From NCBI GenBank assembly GCA_900772475.1, contig CAAHEI010000108.1:1-43808 (forward strand): a DNA stretch of 43,808 nt, written 5' to 3'. Origin of the DNA: Clostridia bacterium. GTDB taxonomy: Bacteria; Bacillota; Clostridia; TANB77; CAG-465. This document shows positions 24,069 to 32,040 of this stretch, in pieces. How positions within the stretch are numbered: position 1 is the stretch's first letter; every line of letters begins with the position of its first letter. Position numbers and translations under genes: made by a program. A model generated the notes under the pieces. It did not search any database. It was not told where the DNA came from and saw only the letters and a program-made list of their open reading frames with translations.

Positions 24069-24416
24069 TTGGGTGATTGTTTATTTTGTAAAATAATAAA
24101 TAAAGAAATAAGTTCTGATATTGTTTTTGAAAATGAGTATGTACTTGCTTTTAAGGATATAAATCCAGTTGCACCTGTACATGTTCTTGTAATACCTAAG
24201 GTACATATACAAGATTTAAATATGGTAGATAATGAAAATCAAAAGTATGTATGTGAATGTATTAAGGCTATTAAAGAGGTAGCAAAAATTACAGGCATAT
24301 ATGAAAATGGTTATAGGGTTATTTCTAATGTAGGTGAAGATGGTGGGCAGGTAATACCACATTTACATTTCCATGTTATAGGTGGAAAGACTTTAGGAGA
24401 TAAAATAGTAGTATAA
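24069..24416 (+). CDS. HIT-family nucleotide hydrolase (Hint-like)
   Basis: A 115-aa histidine-triad protein likely to hydrolyse AMP-linked compounds such as aminoacyl adenylates. The triad HLHFHV lies near the C-terminus; CLFCKIINKEISSDIVFE and FKDINPVAPVHVLVIPK are typical. I prefer TTG 24069 as start (AGAGGTGAG five bases upstream), which gives the usual (M)GDCLFCKI beginning; GTG 24060 overlaps the ribosome binding site. It is likely co-transcribed with alaS. Chemically this fits clean-up of alanyl adenylate, but that is inference. Confidence 0.92.
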   Translation: MGDCLFCKIINKEISSDIVFENEYVLAFKDINPVAPVHVLVIPKVHIQDLNMVDNENQKYVCECIKAIKEVAKITGIYENGYRVISNVGEDGGQVIPHLHFHVIGGKTLGDKIVV

Positions 24417-24428
24417 CGTGTATAAGAA

Positions 24429-24460
24429 GTGCTATAGTATATTTGCTGTAGCATTTTTTT
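24429..24460 (+). terminator. terminator after the HIT gene
   Basis: TGCTATAG pairs with CTGTAGCA (one G-T pair), followed by seven T, shortly past the HIT stop codon. Confidence 0.85.
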
Positions 24461-24501
24461 GTTAATATAAATTATAAATTTTGAAATATTTGTGAAAATA
24501 C

Positions 24502-24530
24502 GTGACTTTTTAAATTATTTGGGGTATAAT
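24502..24530 (+). promoter_or_regulatory. promoter of the asp23 block
   Basis: GTGACT and TATAAT with a 17-base spacer, giving a ~47-base leader ending in TAGGAGGT. Confidence 0.65.
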
Positions 24531-24583
24531 ATTCGTAAATAAAAGATAATTATATGTGTTGTCTTTTTTAGGAGGTAATTAAT

Positions 24584-25021
24584 ATGAGTGAAAAAATAAA
24601 AAAAGAAGTTGTTAAAAAAGAGGATGTAATTGAAGATGCAGATTCAAATGTAGAAATTGATACTAATTTAAATATATCTGAAGATGTTATAGGTATAATT
24701 GCTGGTCTTGCTGCATCTGAAGTTGAAGGAATAGCTGGTATGACTTTAGGATTTGTTGATGGAATAAATCAAATCCTTGGAGGAAACAAAAAATATTCTA
24801 AAGGAGTTAAAATAGAACTTGAAGGTAAAAAAGTTACAATTGATTTATATGTAAATGTTAAATATGGAGTAAGAATTCCTGATATTGCTTGGGCTGCTCA
24901 AAACGCTGTAAAATCAGCTGTAGAAAACATGACAGGACTTGACGTTGTTGCTGTAAATATTAATGTTCAAGGAATAACATTTGATAAAAAAGAAGATACT
25001 AAATCAGATACTGAAGAATAG
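24584..25021 (+). CDS. Asp23/Gls24-family envelope stress protein
   Basis: A 145-aa cytoplasmic, membrane-associated protein. The Asp23 domain (~35-135) includes ISEDVIGIIAGLAASEVEGI, a Gly-rich GGNKKYSKGVKIELEG, and the C-terminal VKSAVENMTGLDVVAVNINV. In Staphylococcus Asp23 is anchored to the membrane by AmaP and influences cell-envelope stress. The next genes are amaP-like and DUF2273-like, the classical partners. A TAGGAGGT site precedes the ATG. Confidence 0.92.
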   Translation: MSEKIKKEVVKKEDVIEDADSNVEIDTNLNISEDVIGIIAGLAASEVEGIAGMTLGFVDGINQILGGNKKYSKGVKIELEGKKVTIDLYVNVKYGVRIPDIAWAAQNAVKSAVENMTGLDVVAVNINVQGITFDKKEDTKSDTEE

Positions 25022-25057
25022 TTTTTCATAGTCCAAATCTTTTTGGACTATGAAAAA
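25022..25057 (+). other. perfect hairpin between asp23 and amaP, without a T-run
   Basis: A 16-bp perfect stem (TTTTTCATAGTCCAAA with its complement) around loop TCTT starts right at the asp23 stop. No poly-T follows, so it is not a standard terminator. It could protect the asp23 mRNA 3' end or be a processing site, giving more Asp23 than AmaP. Confidence 0.75.
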
Positions 25058-25076
25058 GTATAGGGGGAGAGTAAAA

Positions 25077-25613
25077 ATGAAATATATAGAGAAGTTTATA
25101 CTTGTAGTTTTTTCTATAGTTATAATTGTTGAATCAATAGCATTAATACTTTACTCAACAGAGATGTTAAATATAGAGCCTATGTTAGGAAAATTTGTTG
25201 CATTTTTTGTTTCAAATAAAACTACTTCAATTATTATTGGTGCTGTTTTTGCATTACTTGGACTTATAGGTATGTTTGCAAAATCAGGTGATATAGAGAA
25301 CATGAAAACAGGACTAGCTATTAAGACTGAAAAGGGAACAACATATATAACTAAAGATACGTTTGATAGTATAATCATGGCAATAGCCAGAAATTATCCA
25401 GAACTTAGAAATATAAAAGTTGAAACAATGGTATCCGAAGAAGGAATTGTTGCAAATGTTTATGCTATGATACTTCCAGATACAGTTGTACCAGCATTAA
25501 CTGCAAAATTACAAGAAAATATAAAATCTAGTGTATTAAAACAAACAACAGTAGAAATAAAAGAAGCAAATATTAAAATAAAAGGGGTATATTTAGAACC
25601 TCAAAAGAAGTAG
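25077..25613 (+). CDS. amaP: AmaP-like alkaline shock response membrane anchor
   Basis: A 178-aa membrane protein with two N-terminal membrane helices (MKYIEKFILVVFSIVIIVES and the TTSIIIGAVFALLGLIGMF region), then a cytoplasmic domain resembling the Asp23 fold (AIARNYPELRNIKVETMVSE). It is expected to tether Asp23 to the membrane. I chose ATG 25077 because TAGGGGGAG lies just upstream; an earlier in-frame ATG at 25050 falls inside the intergenic hairpin. It follows asp23 and precedes a DUF2273-like gene by 12 bases. Confidence 0.85.
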   Translation: MKYIEKFILVVFSIVIIVESIALILYSTEMLNIEPMLGKFVAFFVSNKTTSIIIGAVFALLGLIGMFAKSGDIENMKTGLAIKTEKGTTYITKDTFDSIIMAIARNYPELRNIKVETMVSEEGIVANVYAMILPDTVVPALTAKLQENIKSSVLKQTTVEIKEANIKIKGVYLEPQKK

Positions 25614-25625
25614 GATGTGATGTTT

Positions 25626-25889
25626 ATGAAGGATTTAATAGACTATATTGTAAAAAATAAATATGTAATAATTTGTATTGCAGTAGTTGTTGTGCTATAT
25701 GCCCTTGGAATAGTTGATTTTTTAATTAAATTTTTTGTATTAGTAGCACTTATTATTGCAGCTATTTGGATTGGAAAAAAGATGCAAGATAACGAGGGAC
25801 ATTTAAAAGATTTTTTTAGTTTTAACAAGTTTAGAAATTTTAAAGATAATGTATATTATTATCAAGAAAATAAGAAAAACAAGGAATAG
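25626..25889 (+). CDS. DUF2273-like small membrane protein
   Basis: An 87-aa protein with two closely spaced membrane helices (KYVIICIAVVVVLYALGIVD and FFVLVALIIAAIWIGKKM) and a charged C-terminal tail. Position and topology match the small DUF2273 protein of Asp23/AmaP loci. The ribosome site AGGATGTGAT fits ATG 25626 best; GTG 25617 and ATG 25620 overlap that site. Function beyond association with the envelope-stress complex is unknown. Confidence 0.75.
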   Translation: MKDLIDYIVKNKYVIICIAVVVVLYALGIVDFLIKFFVLVALIIAAIWIGKKMQDNEGHLKDFFSFNKFRNFKDNVYYYQENKKNKE

Positions 25890-25897
25890 GGAGAATT

Positions 25898-26302
25898 ATG
25901 AGTAGAAAAGCTGCTAGAGATAATGCATTTAAATGCATATATGAATATGAGTTTAACAAAGATAAAGACATAGATAAAATTATAGAAGAAAATTGTGTAG
26001 AAAATGAATGCGTGGACATTGAAAGAGAATATATTGAACAAGTAACTAGAGGTGTTGTAGAAAATATTTCTGAAATTGACGAAATAATATTAAAAAATTT
26101 AAAAAAGTGGAGTTTTTCTAGAATTGCTAAAATTGATCTTGCAATTTTACGTTTGGCTATCTATGAAATGAATTATATGGATAGTATTCCACTTAAAGTA
26201 TCAGCAAATGAAGCTGTTGAACTTGCAAAAACATATGGAAATGCGGATTCAAAATCTTTTGTTAATGGATTACTTGCTAAAGTAATTGAAGATAAAAAAT
26301 AG
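25898..26302 (+). CDS. nusB: transcription antitermination protein NusB
   Basis: A 134-aa, all-helical RNA-binding protein that with NusE (S10) binds boxA and supports rRNA antitermination. It starts SRKAARDNAFKCIYEYEF, and the hallmark C-terminal half is visible: WSFSRIAKIDLAILRLAIYE and IPLKVSANEAVELAKTYGNA, ending SFVNGLLAKV. AGGGAG precedes the ATG. It is followed by xseA after 14 bases, the common Clostridia order. Confidence 0.95.
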   Translation: MSRKAARDNAFKCIYEYEFNKDKDIDKIIEENCVENECVDIEREYIEQVTRGVVENISEIDEIILKNLKKWSFSRIAKIDLAILRLAIYEMNYMDSIPLKVSANEAVELAKTYGNADSKSFVNGLLAKVIEDKK

Positions 26303-26316
26303 GAGAATGAAAGCTT

Positions 26317-27507
26317 ATGGAAGAAAAAGTATTTAATGTAAGCCAAGTTAACAAGTATGTTAAAATGTTAATTGACTCAGATGCTTTTTTAAATAACATA
26401 AATATAACTGGTGAAATAACAAATTTTAAGGCCCATTATACTGGGCACTTTTATTTTACCCTAAAAGATGAAAATTCATCAATAAAATGTGTTATGTTTA
26501 AATCAGCTGCACAACTTGTAAACTTTAAACCAGAAGATGGTATGAAAGTTGTAGTTTCAGGACAAATAAATGTTTTTGAAAGAGATGGCGTGTATCAAAT
26601 ATATTGTAGGACAATGAAACAGGCAGGTCTTGGAGAGTTATACATAGCTTATGAAAAATTGAAGAAAAAACTTCAAGACGAGGGACTATTTGATGAAATT
26701 TATAAAAAGAAAATACCTTTTTTACCAGATAGAGTTGGCGTTATAACATCTAAAACAGGTGCTGTTATAAAAGATATAATAAATGTAAGTACTAGAAGAT
26801 ATAATGATGTAAATTTACTAATTTATCCTGCTGCTGTCCAAGGAGTAAATGTTGCAAAAACAGTAATTAGTGGAATTAAAACATTTAACAAATTAAACAA
26901 CGTTGATGTGATTATAATTGCAAGAGGTGGAGGATCTTTTGAAGATTTATTTGGATTTAATGATGAAAATCTAGCAAGAGAAATTTTTAATTCAAAAATA
27001 CCAATTGTTTCTGCTGTAGGACATGAAACAGATTTTACAATTTGTGATTTTGTTTCTGATTTAAGGGCACCAACTCCATCAGCAGCTGCTGAATTAGTTT
27101 ATCCAAAAAAGTCAGATATTTTAACAAAGATTTCTACAGATAGAAATAGAAATATTCTTGCAATGAACGGATATGTAAATAGGAAAAAAGAATATTTAAA
27201 AAGAATTAAAGCTTCGAAGCTCGAAAAAATACCTTATGATATTATTAATAAATATAGAATGCAAATTGATAAAGATATTATGATTAGCAAAAATGCTATT
27301 GATATGAAAATAGAAAAATATAGGAGTATTTGTATAAAAAATATTGCAAAACTTGATGCATTAAGTCCACTAAAAACATTAACAAGAGGATATAGTGTTG
27401 TTGAAAATGTTGATGGTAAAATTGTAAAAAAGGTATCTGATGTAAATAAAAATGATGATTTATGTGTTATTTTACAAGATGGAAAAATACAAGTTAGGGT
27501 TAAATAA
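26317..27507 (+). CDS. xseA: exodeoxyribonuclease VII large subunit
   Basis: A 396-aa catalytic subunit of exonuclease VII, which degrades single-stranded DNA with XseB. An N-terminal OB fold (NITGEITNFKAHYTGHFYF) is followed by the catalytic domain with RVGVITSKTGAVIKDI, ARGGGSFEDLFGFNDE and VGHETDFTICDFVSDLRAPT. A coiled-coil stretch and the C-terminal TLTRGYSVVENVDGK complete it. It is at the short end for the family because the coiled coil is reduced. xseB starts 12 bases downstream. Confidence 0.96.
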   Translation: MEEKVFNVSQVNKYVKMLIDSDAFLNNINITGEITNFKAHYTGHFYFTLKDENSSIKCVMFKSAAQLVNFKPEDGMKVVVSGQINVFERDGVYQIYCRTMKQAGLGELYIAYEKLKKKLQDEGLFDEIYKKKIPFLPDRVGVITSKTGAVIKDIINVSTRRYNDVNLLIYPAAVQGVNVAKTVISGIKTFNKLNNVDVIIIARGGGSFEDLFGFNDENLAREIFNSKIPIVSAVGHETDFTICDFVSDLRAPTPSAAAELVYPKKSDILTKISTDRNRNILAMNGYVNRKKEYLKRIKASKLEKIPYDIINKYRMQIDKDIMISKNAIDMKIEKYRSICIKNIAKLDALSPLKTLTRGYSVVENVDGKIVKKVSDVNKNDDLCVILQDGKIQVRVK

Positions 27508-27519
27508 TGGAGGTGTTTT

Positions 27520-27747
27520 ATGAGTAATAAAAAAACATTTGAAGATAATTTAAAAGAATTGGAAGAAGTAGCAACAAAACTTGAAACAGGAAATTTAGGC
27601 TTAGATGAAGCAATAGAAGAATTTGAAAAAGGAATGAAATTGTCAAAAGAATGTACAAAAAAATTAGATGAGGCAGAAAAAAGAATAAATATATTAGTAG
27701 AAAATGAAAATGGAGATGTTATAGAAGAAAAATTTGAAGTACAATAA
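27520..27747 (+). CDS. xseB: exodeoxyribonuclease VII small subunit
   Basis: A 75-aa helical-hairpin protein that coats the XseA coiled coil. The family signature is clear: FEDNLKELEEVATKLETGNL followed by LDEAIEEFEKGMKLSKECTK. GGAGGTG precedes the ATG. It is the third gene of nusB-xseA-xseB. Confidence 0.95.
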   Translation: MSNKKTFEDNLKELEEVATKLETGNLGLDEAIEEFEKGMKLSKECTKKLDEAEKRINILVENENGDVIEEKFEVQ

Positions 27748-27798
27748 TTAAATGAATATAACATATAAATATTGATAATAATATTTGTGGTGATTATA

Positions 27799-27969
27799 TT
27801 GAAGAAAAATAAAGATTGTACAAATCTATCAAATGATTTAACACTTGAAAGAAAAGATAAAAAAATATTAAAAGACTCTGGCTATGATTTTGTTCCTAGA
27901 TTTGATCATTGGACTAATACGGATGAGCAAAAATTAAAAGTAAAAGAAATAGAGAAAAAAACTAAGTAG
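27799..27969 (+). CDS. very small protein of unknown function
   Basis: A 56-aa hydrophilic, Lys/Asp-rich peptide starting at TTG (GTGGTGAT four bases upstream): KKNKDCTNLSNDLTLERKD, then DSGYDFVPRFDHWTN. No family is recognised and it has no membrane segment. The good ribosome binding site and the compositional sense of the reading frame argue for a real gene, probably the tail of the xse operon. It converges on the amidase-like gene, with stop codons one base apart. Confidence 0.5.
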   Translation: MKKNKDCTNLSNDLTLERKDKKILKDSGYDFVPRFDHWTNTDEQKLKVKEIEKKTK

Positions 27970-27970
27970 T

Positions 27971-28465
27971 TTATTCTCTATTTTTTAAATCATCTTTAAA
28001 GTCCATAAAATAATATGGAGTATCAACAAAAAATATAGGGGATCTTTTGTTAATGATATCATAACATCTTATTAAATCGGATGATGGAACAAGAGAGTAT
28101 TTTTTTGTTAAATAAAGTGCAAGTTTTCTTAATGAAGTAATACTAGCCGTTGAAATTTTAGTAGAATTATTATAACATATGCAAATACTTATGCTGTGCA
28201 TATCAACATTTAATATATTAGTATGTAATGAAATTTCATCTTCAGGTATAATGTTGATTATTTTGCCGTTAAAGTCAATTATGTAGTGATATGAACAAAA
28301 TATATCATCTTGATTCTTTAAATTATTTATATAGTTTCTGTTTTTTATTGCGCCTTCATTTTTTAGAGGAGCATGGTAAAGTATTGTTTTAAATATTTTA
28401 TCAATTTTATCTCCAGGTCTGGTAGTTTCACTAATATCAATAAATCTTTTGGAAATATCTAACAT
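27971..28465 (-). CDS. divergent N-acetylmuramoyl-L-alanine amidase-like protein
   Basis: A 164-aa protein with the shape of an amidase_2/PGRP domain but no signal peptide. The first zinc-ligand His is probably in TILYHAPLKNEG, and SYHYIIDFNGKIINIIPEDE followed by SLHTN matches the core strand and second His. The last motif, usually GHRD...GRKxDP, reads RCYDIINKRSPI, so the His is Cys and the final ligand is doubtful. Endolysin-like or inactive roles are both possible. It is a single minus-strand gene divergent from ychF. Confidence 0.6.
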   Translation of the reverse strand: MLDISKRFIDISETTRPGDKIDKIFKTILYHAPLKNEGAIKNRNYINNLKNQDDIFCSYHYIIDFNGKIINIIPEDEISLHTNILNVDMHSISICICYNNSTKISTASITSLRKLALYLTKKYSLVPSSDLIRCYDIINKRSPIFFVDTPYYFMDFKDDLKNRE

Positions 28466-28520
28466 TAAATCACCTATTATATATTATGCTTGTCTTACAA
28501 TTTTGGTTAATATATTTTTC

Positions 28521-28550
28521 TTGACTTATACATAGTTGTTTTGGTATAAT
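28521..28550 (+). promoter_or_regulatory. promoter of ychF
   Basis: TTGACT and TATAAT with an 18-base spacer. It leads to the AAGGAAG ribosome site of ychF. Confidence 0.75.
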
Positions 28551-28576
28551 AATAAAGTAAAAAGGAAGTGTTTAAT

Positions 28577-29671
28577 TTGAAAATAGGAATAGTAGGATTA
28601 CCAAATGTAGGAAAGAGTACACTTTTTAACGCTATAACTAAGGCAGGAGCAGAATGTGCTAATTATCCTTTCTGTACAATTGAACCTAATGTTGGTATGG
28701 TAACAGTACCAGACCAAAGAGTAGATTTTTTATCTAAGATGTATGATTCAAGCAAAACAACTTATGCTACAATAGAATTTGTAGATATTGCAGGATTAGT
28801 TAAAGGTGCATCGAAAGGAGAGGGGCTTGGAAATAAATTCTTATCACACATTAGAGAAACTGATGCTATAGCTGAAGTTGTAAGGTGCTTTGAGGACGAT
28901 AAAATTGTTCATGTAAATGGAAATGTAGATCCAATTTCAGATATAGAAACAATTAATCTAGAACTTATTTTTGCTGATATAGAATCTATAAATAAAAAAA
29001 TTGATAGAGTTTCTAAATTATTAAAAAGCGGTGATAAAAAGGCAAAAATTGATAATGAATTTTTACACAGAGTAAAAGAGCATTTAGAAAATGGAAAACC
29101 TGTTAGAACTATGGAAATGACAGAAGATGAAAGAGAGGTTTTAAAAGATATATATTTACTTACTATAAAACCTGTAATATATGTTGCTAATGTATCTGAA
29201 AATCAAATCTCTACAATGGAAGAAGATAAGTATGTTCAAAGGGTAAAGGAATATGCTAAATCTGAAAATGCTAAAGTTGTGACTTTATGTGCAAAACTTG
29301 AGGAAGATTTATCTACTTTAGATGAAGAAGATAGACTTGAACTTATGAAGGATTATGAGATTGATGAGTCAGGATTAGATAAACTTATAAAAGCAAGCTA
29401 TAGTTTACTTGGATTAATATCTTTTTTAACTTGTGGAAAGGATGAAACAAGAGCTTGGACTATAAGAAATGGAACTAAAGCACCTGGGGCTGCAGGAAAA
29501 ATTCATACAGATTTTGAAAGAGGATTTATAAAAGCAGAAGTAGTATCCTTTGATGATTTAAAAGAATATGGTTCAATGAATGCTTTAAAAGAAAAAGGCC
29601 TAGTTAGACTTGAAGGAAAAGAGTACATTGTAAAAGATGGTGATGTTATAGTATTTAGGTTTAATGTTTAA
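28577..29671 (+). CDS. ychF: redox-regulated ATPase YchF (OLA1 family)
   Basis: A 364-aa P-loop protein of the Obg-related YchF family that prefers ATP over GTP and binds ribosomes. G1 is GLPNVGKS (7-14), with ANYPFCTIEPN (switch I), FVDIAGLVKGASKGEGLGN (G3) and a C-terminal TGS-like domain ending KEYIVKDGDVIVFRF. TTG 28577 gives the usual (M)KIGIVGLPNVGKST start and has AAGGAAG well spaced; GTG 28568 lies too close to it. A long terminator follows. Confidence 0.96.
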   Translation: MKIGIVGLPNVGKSTLFNAITKAGAECANYPFCTIEPNVGMVTVPDQRVDFLSKMYDSSKTTYATIEFVDIAGLVKGASKGEGLGNKFLSHIRETDAIAEVVRCFEDDKIVHVNGNVDPISDIETINLELIFADIESINKKIDRVSKLLKSGDKKAKIDNEFLHRVKEHLENGKPVRTMEMTEDEREVLKDIYLLTIKPVIYVANVSENQISTMEEDKYVQRVKEYAKSENAKVVTLCAKLEEDLSTLDEEDRLELMKDYEIDESGLDKLIKASYSLLGLISFLTCGKDETRAWTIRNGTKAPGAAGKIHTDFERGFIKAEVVSFDDLKEYGSMNALKEKGLVRLEGKEYIVKDGDVIVFRFNV

Positions 29672-29675
29672 TTAT

Positions 29676-29727
29676 AACAAGGTATAAAGCTATGATATAA
29701 TTCATAGTTTTATACCTTGTTGTTTTG
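29676..29727 (+). terminator. long terminator after ychF
   Basis: A 20-bp stem: AACAAGGTATAAA continues into GCTATGA and pairs with TCATAGTTTTATACCTTGTT. A short T-run follows. Confidence 0.85.
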
Positions 29728-30035
29728 TTAGTGTCACAAGATAGTTATTTAGAACTTTTTTGTTTCTCATAATGATTAAAACAAATATAAAATGATTGTA
29801 TCAAAATTGTTTGTAAATCTAATTCTAATTTTTTTCGAAATTCTGTGGGGCAAATTGTTCTAAAAAAAATGAGTGAAAATTTTCACTCATTTTCTCCTTG
29901 GATTTTTTTAAAGTTACTTTTTATGCTTTAATTATATGAATTGTAATTTTTTACTAAAATTTATTTACTAATCAAATTTTTATATACATGTGTGGAATGT
30001 ACTAAAAGGAATGCAACTCCAGTACATACTAGTAC
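29728..30035. other. gene-free stretch with a 28-bp perfect palindrome
   Basis: No ORF with a ribosome binding site is seen. At 29866-29893 AAAATGAGTGAAAA is followed by its exact reverse complement, flanked by A and T runs, so it can terminate either way. At 29996-30026 ATGTACT/AGTACAT forms another hairpin just past the end of the broken membrane-protein gene. Confidence 0.6.
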
Positions 30036-30452
30036 CTAGTTTTTTCTCCATACTCCAATAAATATATAATAAAGTGGTGGCAAGAAAACTATAAAAAACA
30101 TCATTATAGGAATAGATTGACATCCTTTAAAATATAGTATCCATCCAAAAAAATTAAGTATTAAAACTGCAATTATAGATATAAATGCTATTTTTTGTAT
30201 TCCTGTACCTATATCAAAAAAGCTTGTTTCCTTATTTACAATAAATATCATTAATATTATGCAAAGAGAACCTAGTATCTTTTCTAAAATATCTAATGCT
30301 ACAGATGTTTCCATCATATTCATAATAGGATTACTTTTTAGTTTTAAAAATGGCATAATCATATATGGAATTTCTTGCATTGCAAATAATACTATTCCTA
30401 ATATCTAAAATCCTAAATATTGATTATCGAATAATTTAATCCATTTAGCCAT
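30036..30452 (-). pseudogene. small membrane protein gene interrupted by one in-frame TAG
   Basis: Translation from the ATG at 30452 (GGGAGG upstream on the minus strand) reads MAKWIKLFDNQYLGF and meets TAG at 30405-30407. The same frame then continues without another stop for 122 codons: ILGIVLFAMQEIPYM, several hydrophobic helices, and the end YIFIGVWRKN. About four membrane segments are visible. One nonsense change thus breaks an otherwise intact ~138-aa gene. The ATG at 30380 lacks a ribosome binding site. Function of the intact family is unknown to me. Confidence 0.75.
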
Positions 30453-30499
30453 AGGATAACCTCCCTAGATATTACTAATGCTCTCTTTTTTTTACAAAT

Positions 30500-30531
30500 A
30501 AAAAATCAACCAGATTTCTCTGATTGGTTTC
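30500..30531 (-). terminator. terminator of tRNA-Leu
   Basis: On the minus strand AACCAATCAGA pairs with TCTGGTTGATT (small bulge), followed by TTTTTT, about 40 bases after the tRNA 3' end. Confidence 0.7.
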
Positions 30532-30572
30532 ATATCATCTGGATGTACTAAAAGTTCAAATAGATATGTCGT

Positions 30573-30659
30573 TGGTGCCGAAAGTGGGACTTGAACCCAC
30601 ACGGTATTGCTACCACCAGATTTTGAGTCTGGCGCGTCTGCCAATTCCACCATTTCGGC
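30573..30659 (-). tRNA. tRNA-Leu (CAA)
   Basis: Acceptor GCCGAAA pairs with TTTCGGC, with discriminator A and encoded CCA. The anticodon loop CTCAAAA sits between CCAGA and TCTGG, giving CAA. A long variable arm (TGGTAGCAATACCG region) and the T-arm GTTCAAGTC fit a class II tRNA. 87 nt. Confidence 0.96.
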
Positions 30660-30712
30660 ATTCTTTATACAGCAATTAGTATATCATAAAAAATAATACT
30701 TTGCAATGTTTT

Positions 30713-30741
30713 TAAAAAAAATCCCTCAAAAAAGAGGGTTA
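30713..30741 (-). terminator. terminator of the TPR gene
   Basis: On the minus strand AACCCTC pairs with GAGGGAT around a 6-nt loop, followed by eight T. The stem begins at the stop codon of the TPR gene. Confidence 0.85.
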
Positions 30742-31878
30742 ACTAATTTTAATATTCATTTCTTCAGCTTTTTTGGAAAGTGTAAACTTTTTAATAAATA
30801 AGTTGCGTCTTACTTTTTTTCTTTCAAGTATTAGACTTCTCCTTGCCAGAAATTCATTAATTTCATCTTTCATATTATTAAAGCAATACTCTGAATTAAT
30901 TTCATCAATAAATGAACTATCAAGCTCAATAGCATATTCTAAATTTGCCATAGATTTTTCATATTCTTTTTTTCTTGCAAAGATTGTTGCAAGTCTAAAG
31001 TATGCTTTTGCTCCATATATGGTAGAATTTGTAATTTTTTTATATGCATTAATAGCCTCATCATATTTGTTTAAAGCTAAACAAAGTTTACCAATATTAT
31101 GGTAAGCCATAAATAAATTTGGCTTTAATTCAACACATTTTTTAAAATCATCTATAGCTTTTTCATAATCTCCCATTTCTGATTCAAGCATACCGATATT
31201 GTAGTATAACTCATAAGATTTATTGAATTTTTTTAAAGTCTTCCTATAAATATGGATAGCCTTTTCAAATTCACCCTGACTAGTCAAAGATATACCTAGT
31301 GCCTCATAAGCTTCATAAAAATTTGGACAAAGCTTTATTGCCTTATTAAACATTGCACATGCAACTTCTTTTTTGTTAGTTTCATCAAGAATTAATCCAA
31401 ATTCATAACAGGATAAGTAATCATTTGGATTTAATTCTATAGCAAATGCAAAAGAATCCCTTGCATTTATATAATCATTTTTATTTTTGTAGCATTGACC
31501 TAATATATACATATATTCATTTGTTCTTCCATAAATGTTTACCAATTTTGTTATATATTTTATTACTTTATCATATTCTTTAGAATTAAATAAATGTTTC
31601 ATAAAGTAATATATAATTTGTTTTTTTAGTATAATGTTATTATATTGTAATATAACGAAAAAAAGTGGAATAATAATAGTGAAAATATAAATTGTAAGTG
31701 TTATATACCAATATACATATATATTATATATGCTAATATATGCATATATTGCATCTATAAAAGATGTAATGGGAATAATAAATAGGTTAATGGGATTATA
31801 TCTTTTTATATATTTAAGACATAACAATATAATTAAAATAATGGAAATAAACAAAATTCCAAATTTTTCAACAATCAT
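30739..31878 (-). CDS. membrane-anchored TPR-repeat protein
   Basis: A 379-aa protein with two to three N-terminal membrane helices (residues ~5-85), then at least six tetratricopeptide repeats (~105-330). Clear repeat units include ARDSFAFAIELNPNDYLSCY, AIHIYRKTLKKFNKSYELYY, AIDDFKKCVELKPNLFMAYH and SMANLEYAIELDSSF. A basic C-terminal helix ends the protein. TPR arrays mediate protein-protein contacts; the cytoplasmic or outer side is not determined. It is divergent from murC, with which it shares a promoter region. Possible roles include scaffolding of envelope assembly, but no partner is shown. Confidence 0.85.
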   Translation of the reverse strand: MIVEKFGILFISIILIILLCLKYIKRYNPINLFIIPITSFIDAIYAYISIYNIYVYWYITLTIYIFTIIIPLFFVILQYNNIILKKQIIYYFMKHLFNSKEYDKVIKYITKLVNIYGRTNEYMYILGQCYKNKNDYINARDSFAFAIELNPNDYLSCYEFGLILDETNKKEVACAMFNKAIKLCPNFYEAYEALGISLTSQGEFEKAIHIYRKTLKKFNKSYELYYNIGMLESEMGDYEKAIDDFKKCVELKPNLFMAYHNIGKLCLALNKYDEAINAYKKITNSTIYGAKAYFRLATIFARKKEYEKSMANLEYAIELDSSFIDEINSEYCFNNMKDEINEFLARRSLILERKKVRRNLFIKKFTLSKKAEEMNIKIS

Positions 31879-31979
31879 TTATACTATCCTCCGAATAAAA
31901 ACATTATATAACAAATTAATTTATGCTTCAATAATGTATATGTGTATTTGACACGTTTAGACAAAATTAGAATTAAAAA

Positions 31980-32008
31980 TTGACTAATATGATTTTTTAG
32001 AGTATAAT
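31980..32008 (+). promoter_or_regulatory. promoter of murC
   Basis: TTGACT and TATAAT with a 17-base spacer, about 30 bases upstream of murC. Confidence 0.75.
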
Positions 32009-32040
32009 ATAATGGTTATTTAGATGAAGGTGTGAGAAAA

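Noticed and set aside
27234..27764. 176-codon antisense ORF over xseA/xseB
   Set aside because: Both xse genes are firmly identified on the plus strand; the antisense frame is Ser/Phe-rich, as expected of a shadow.
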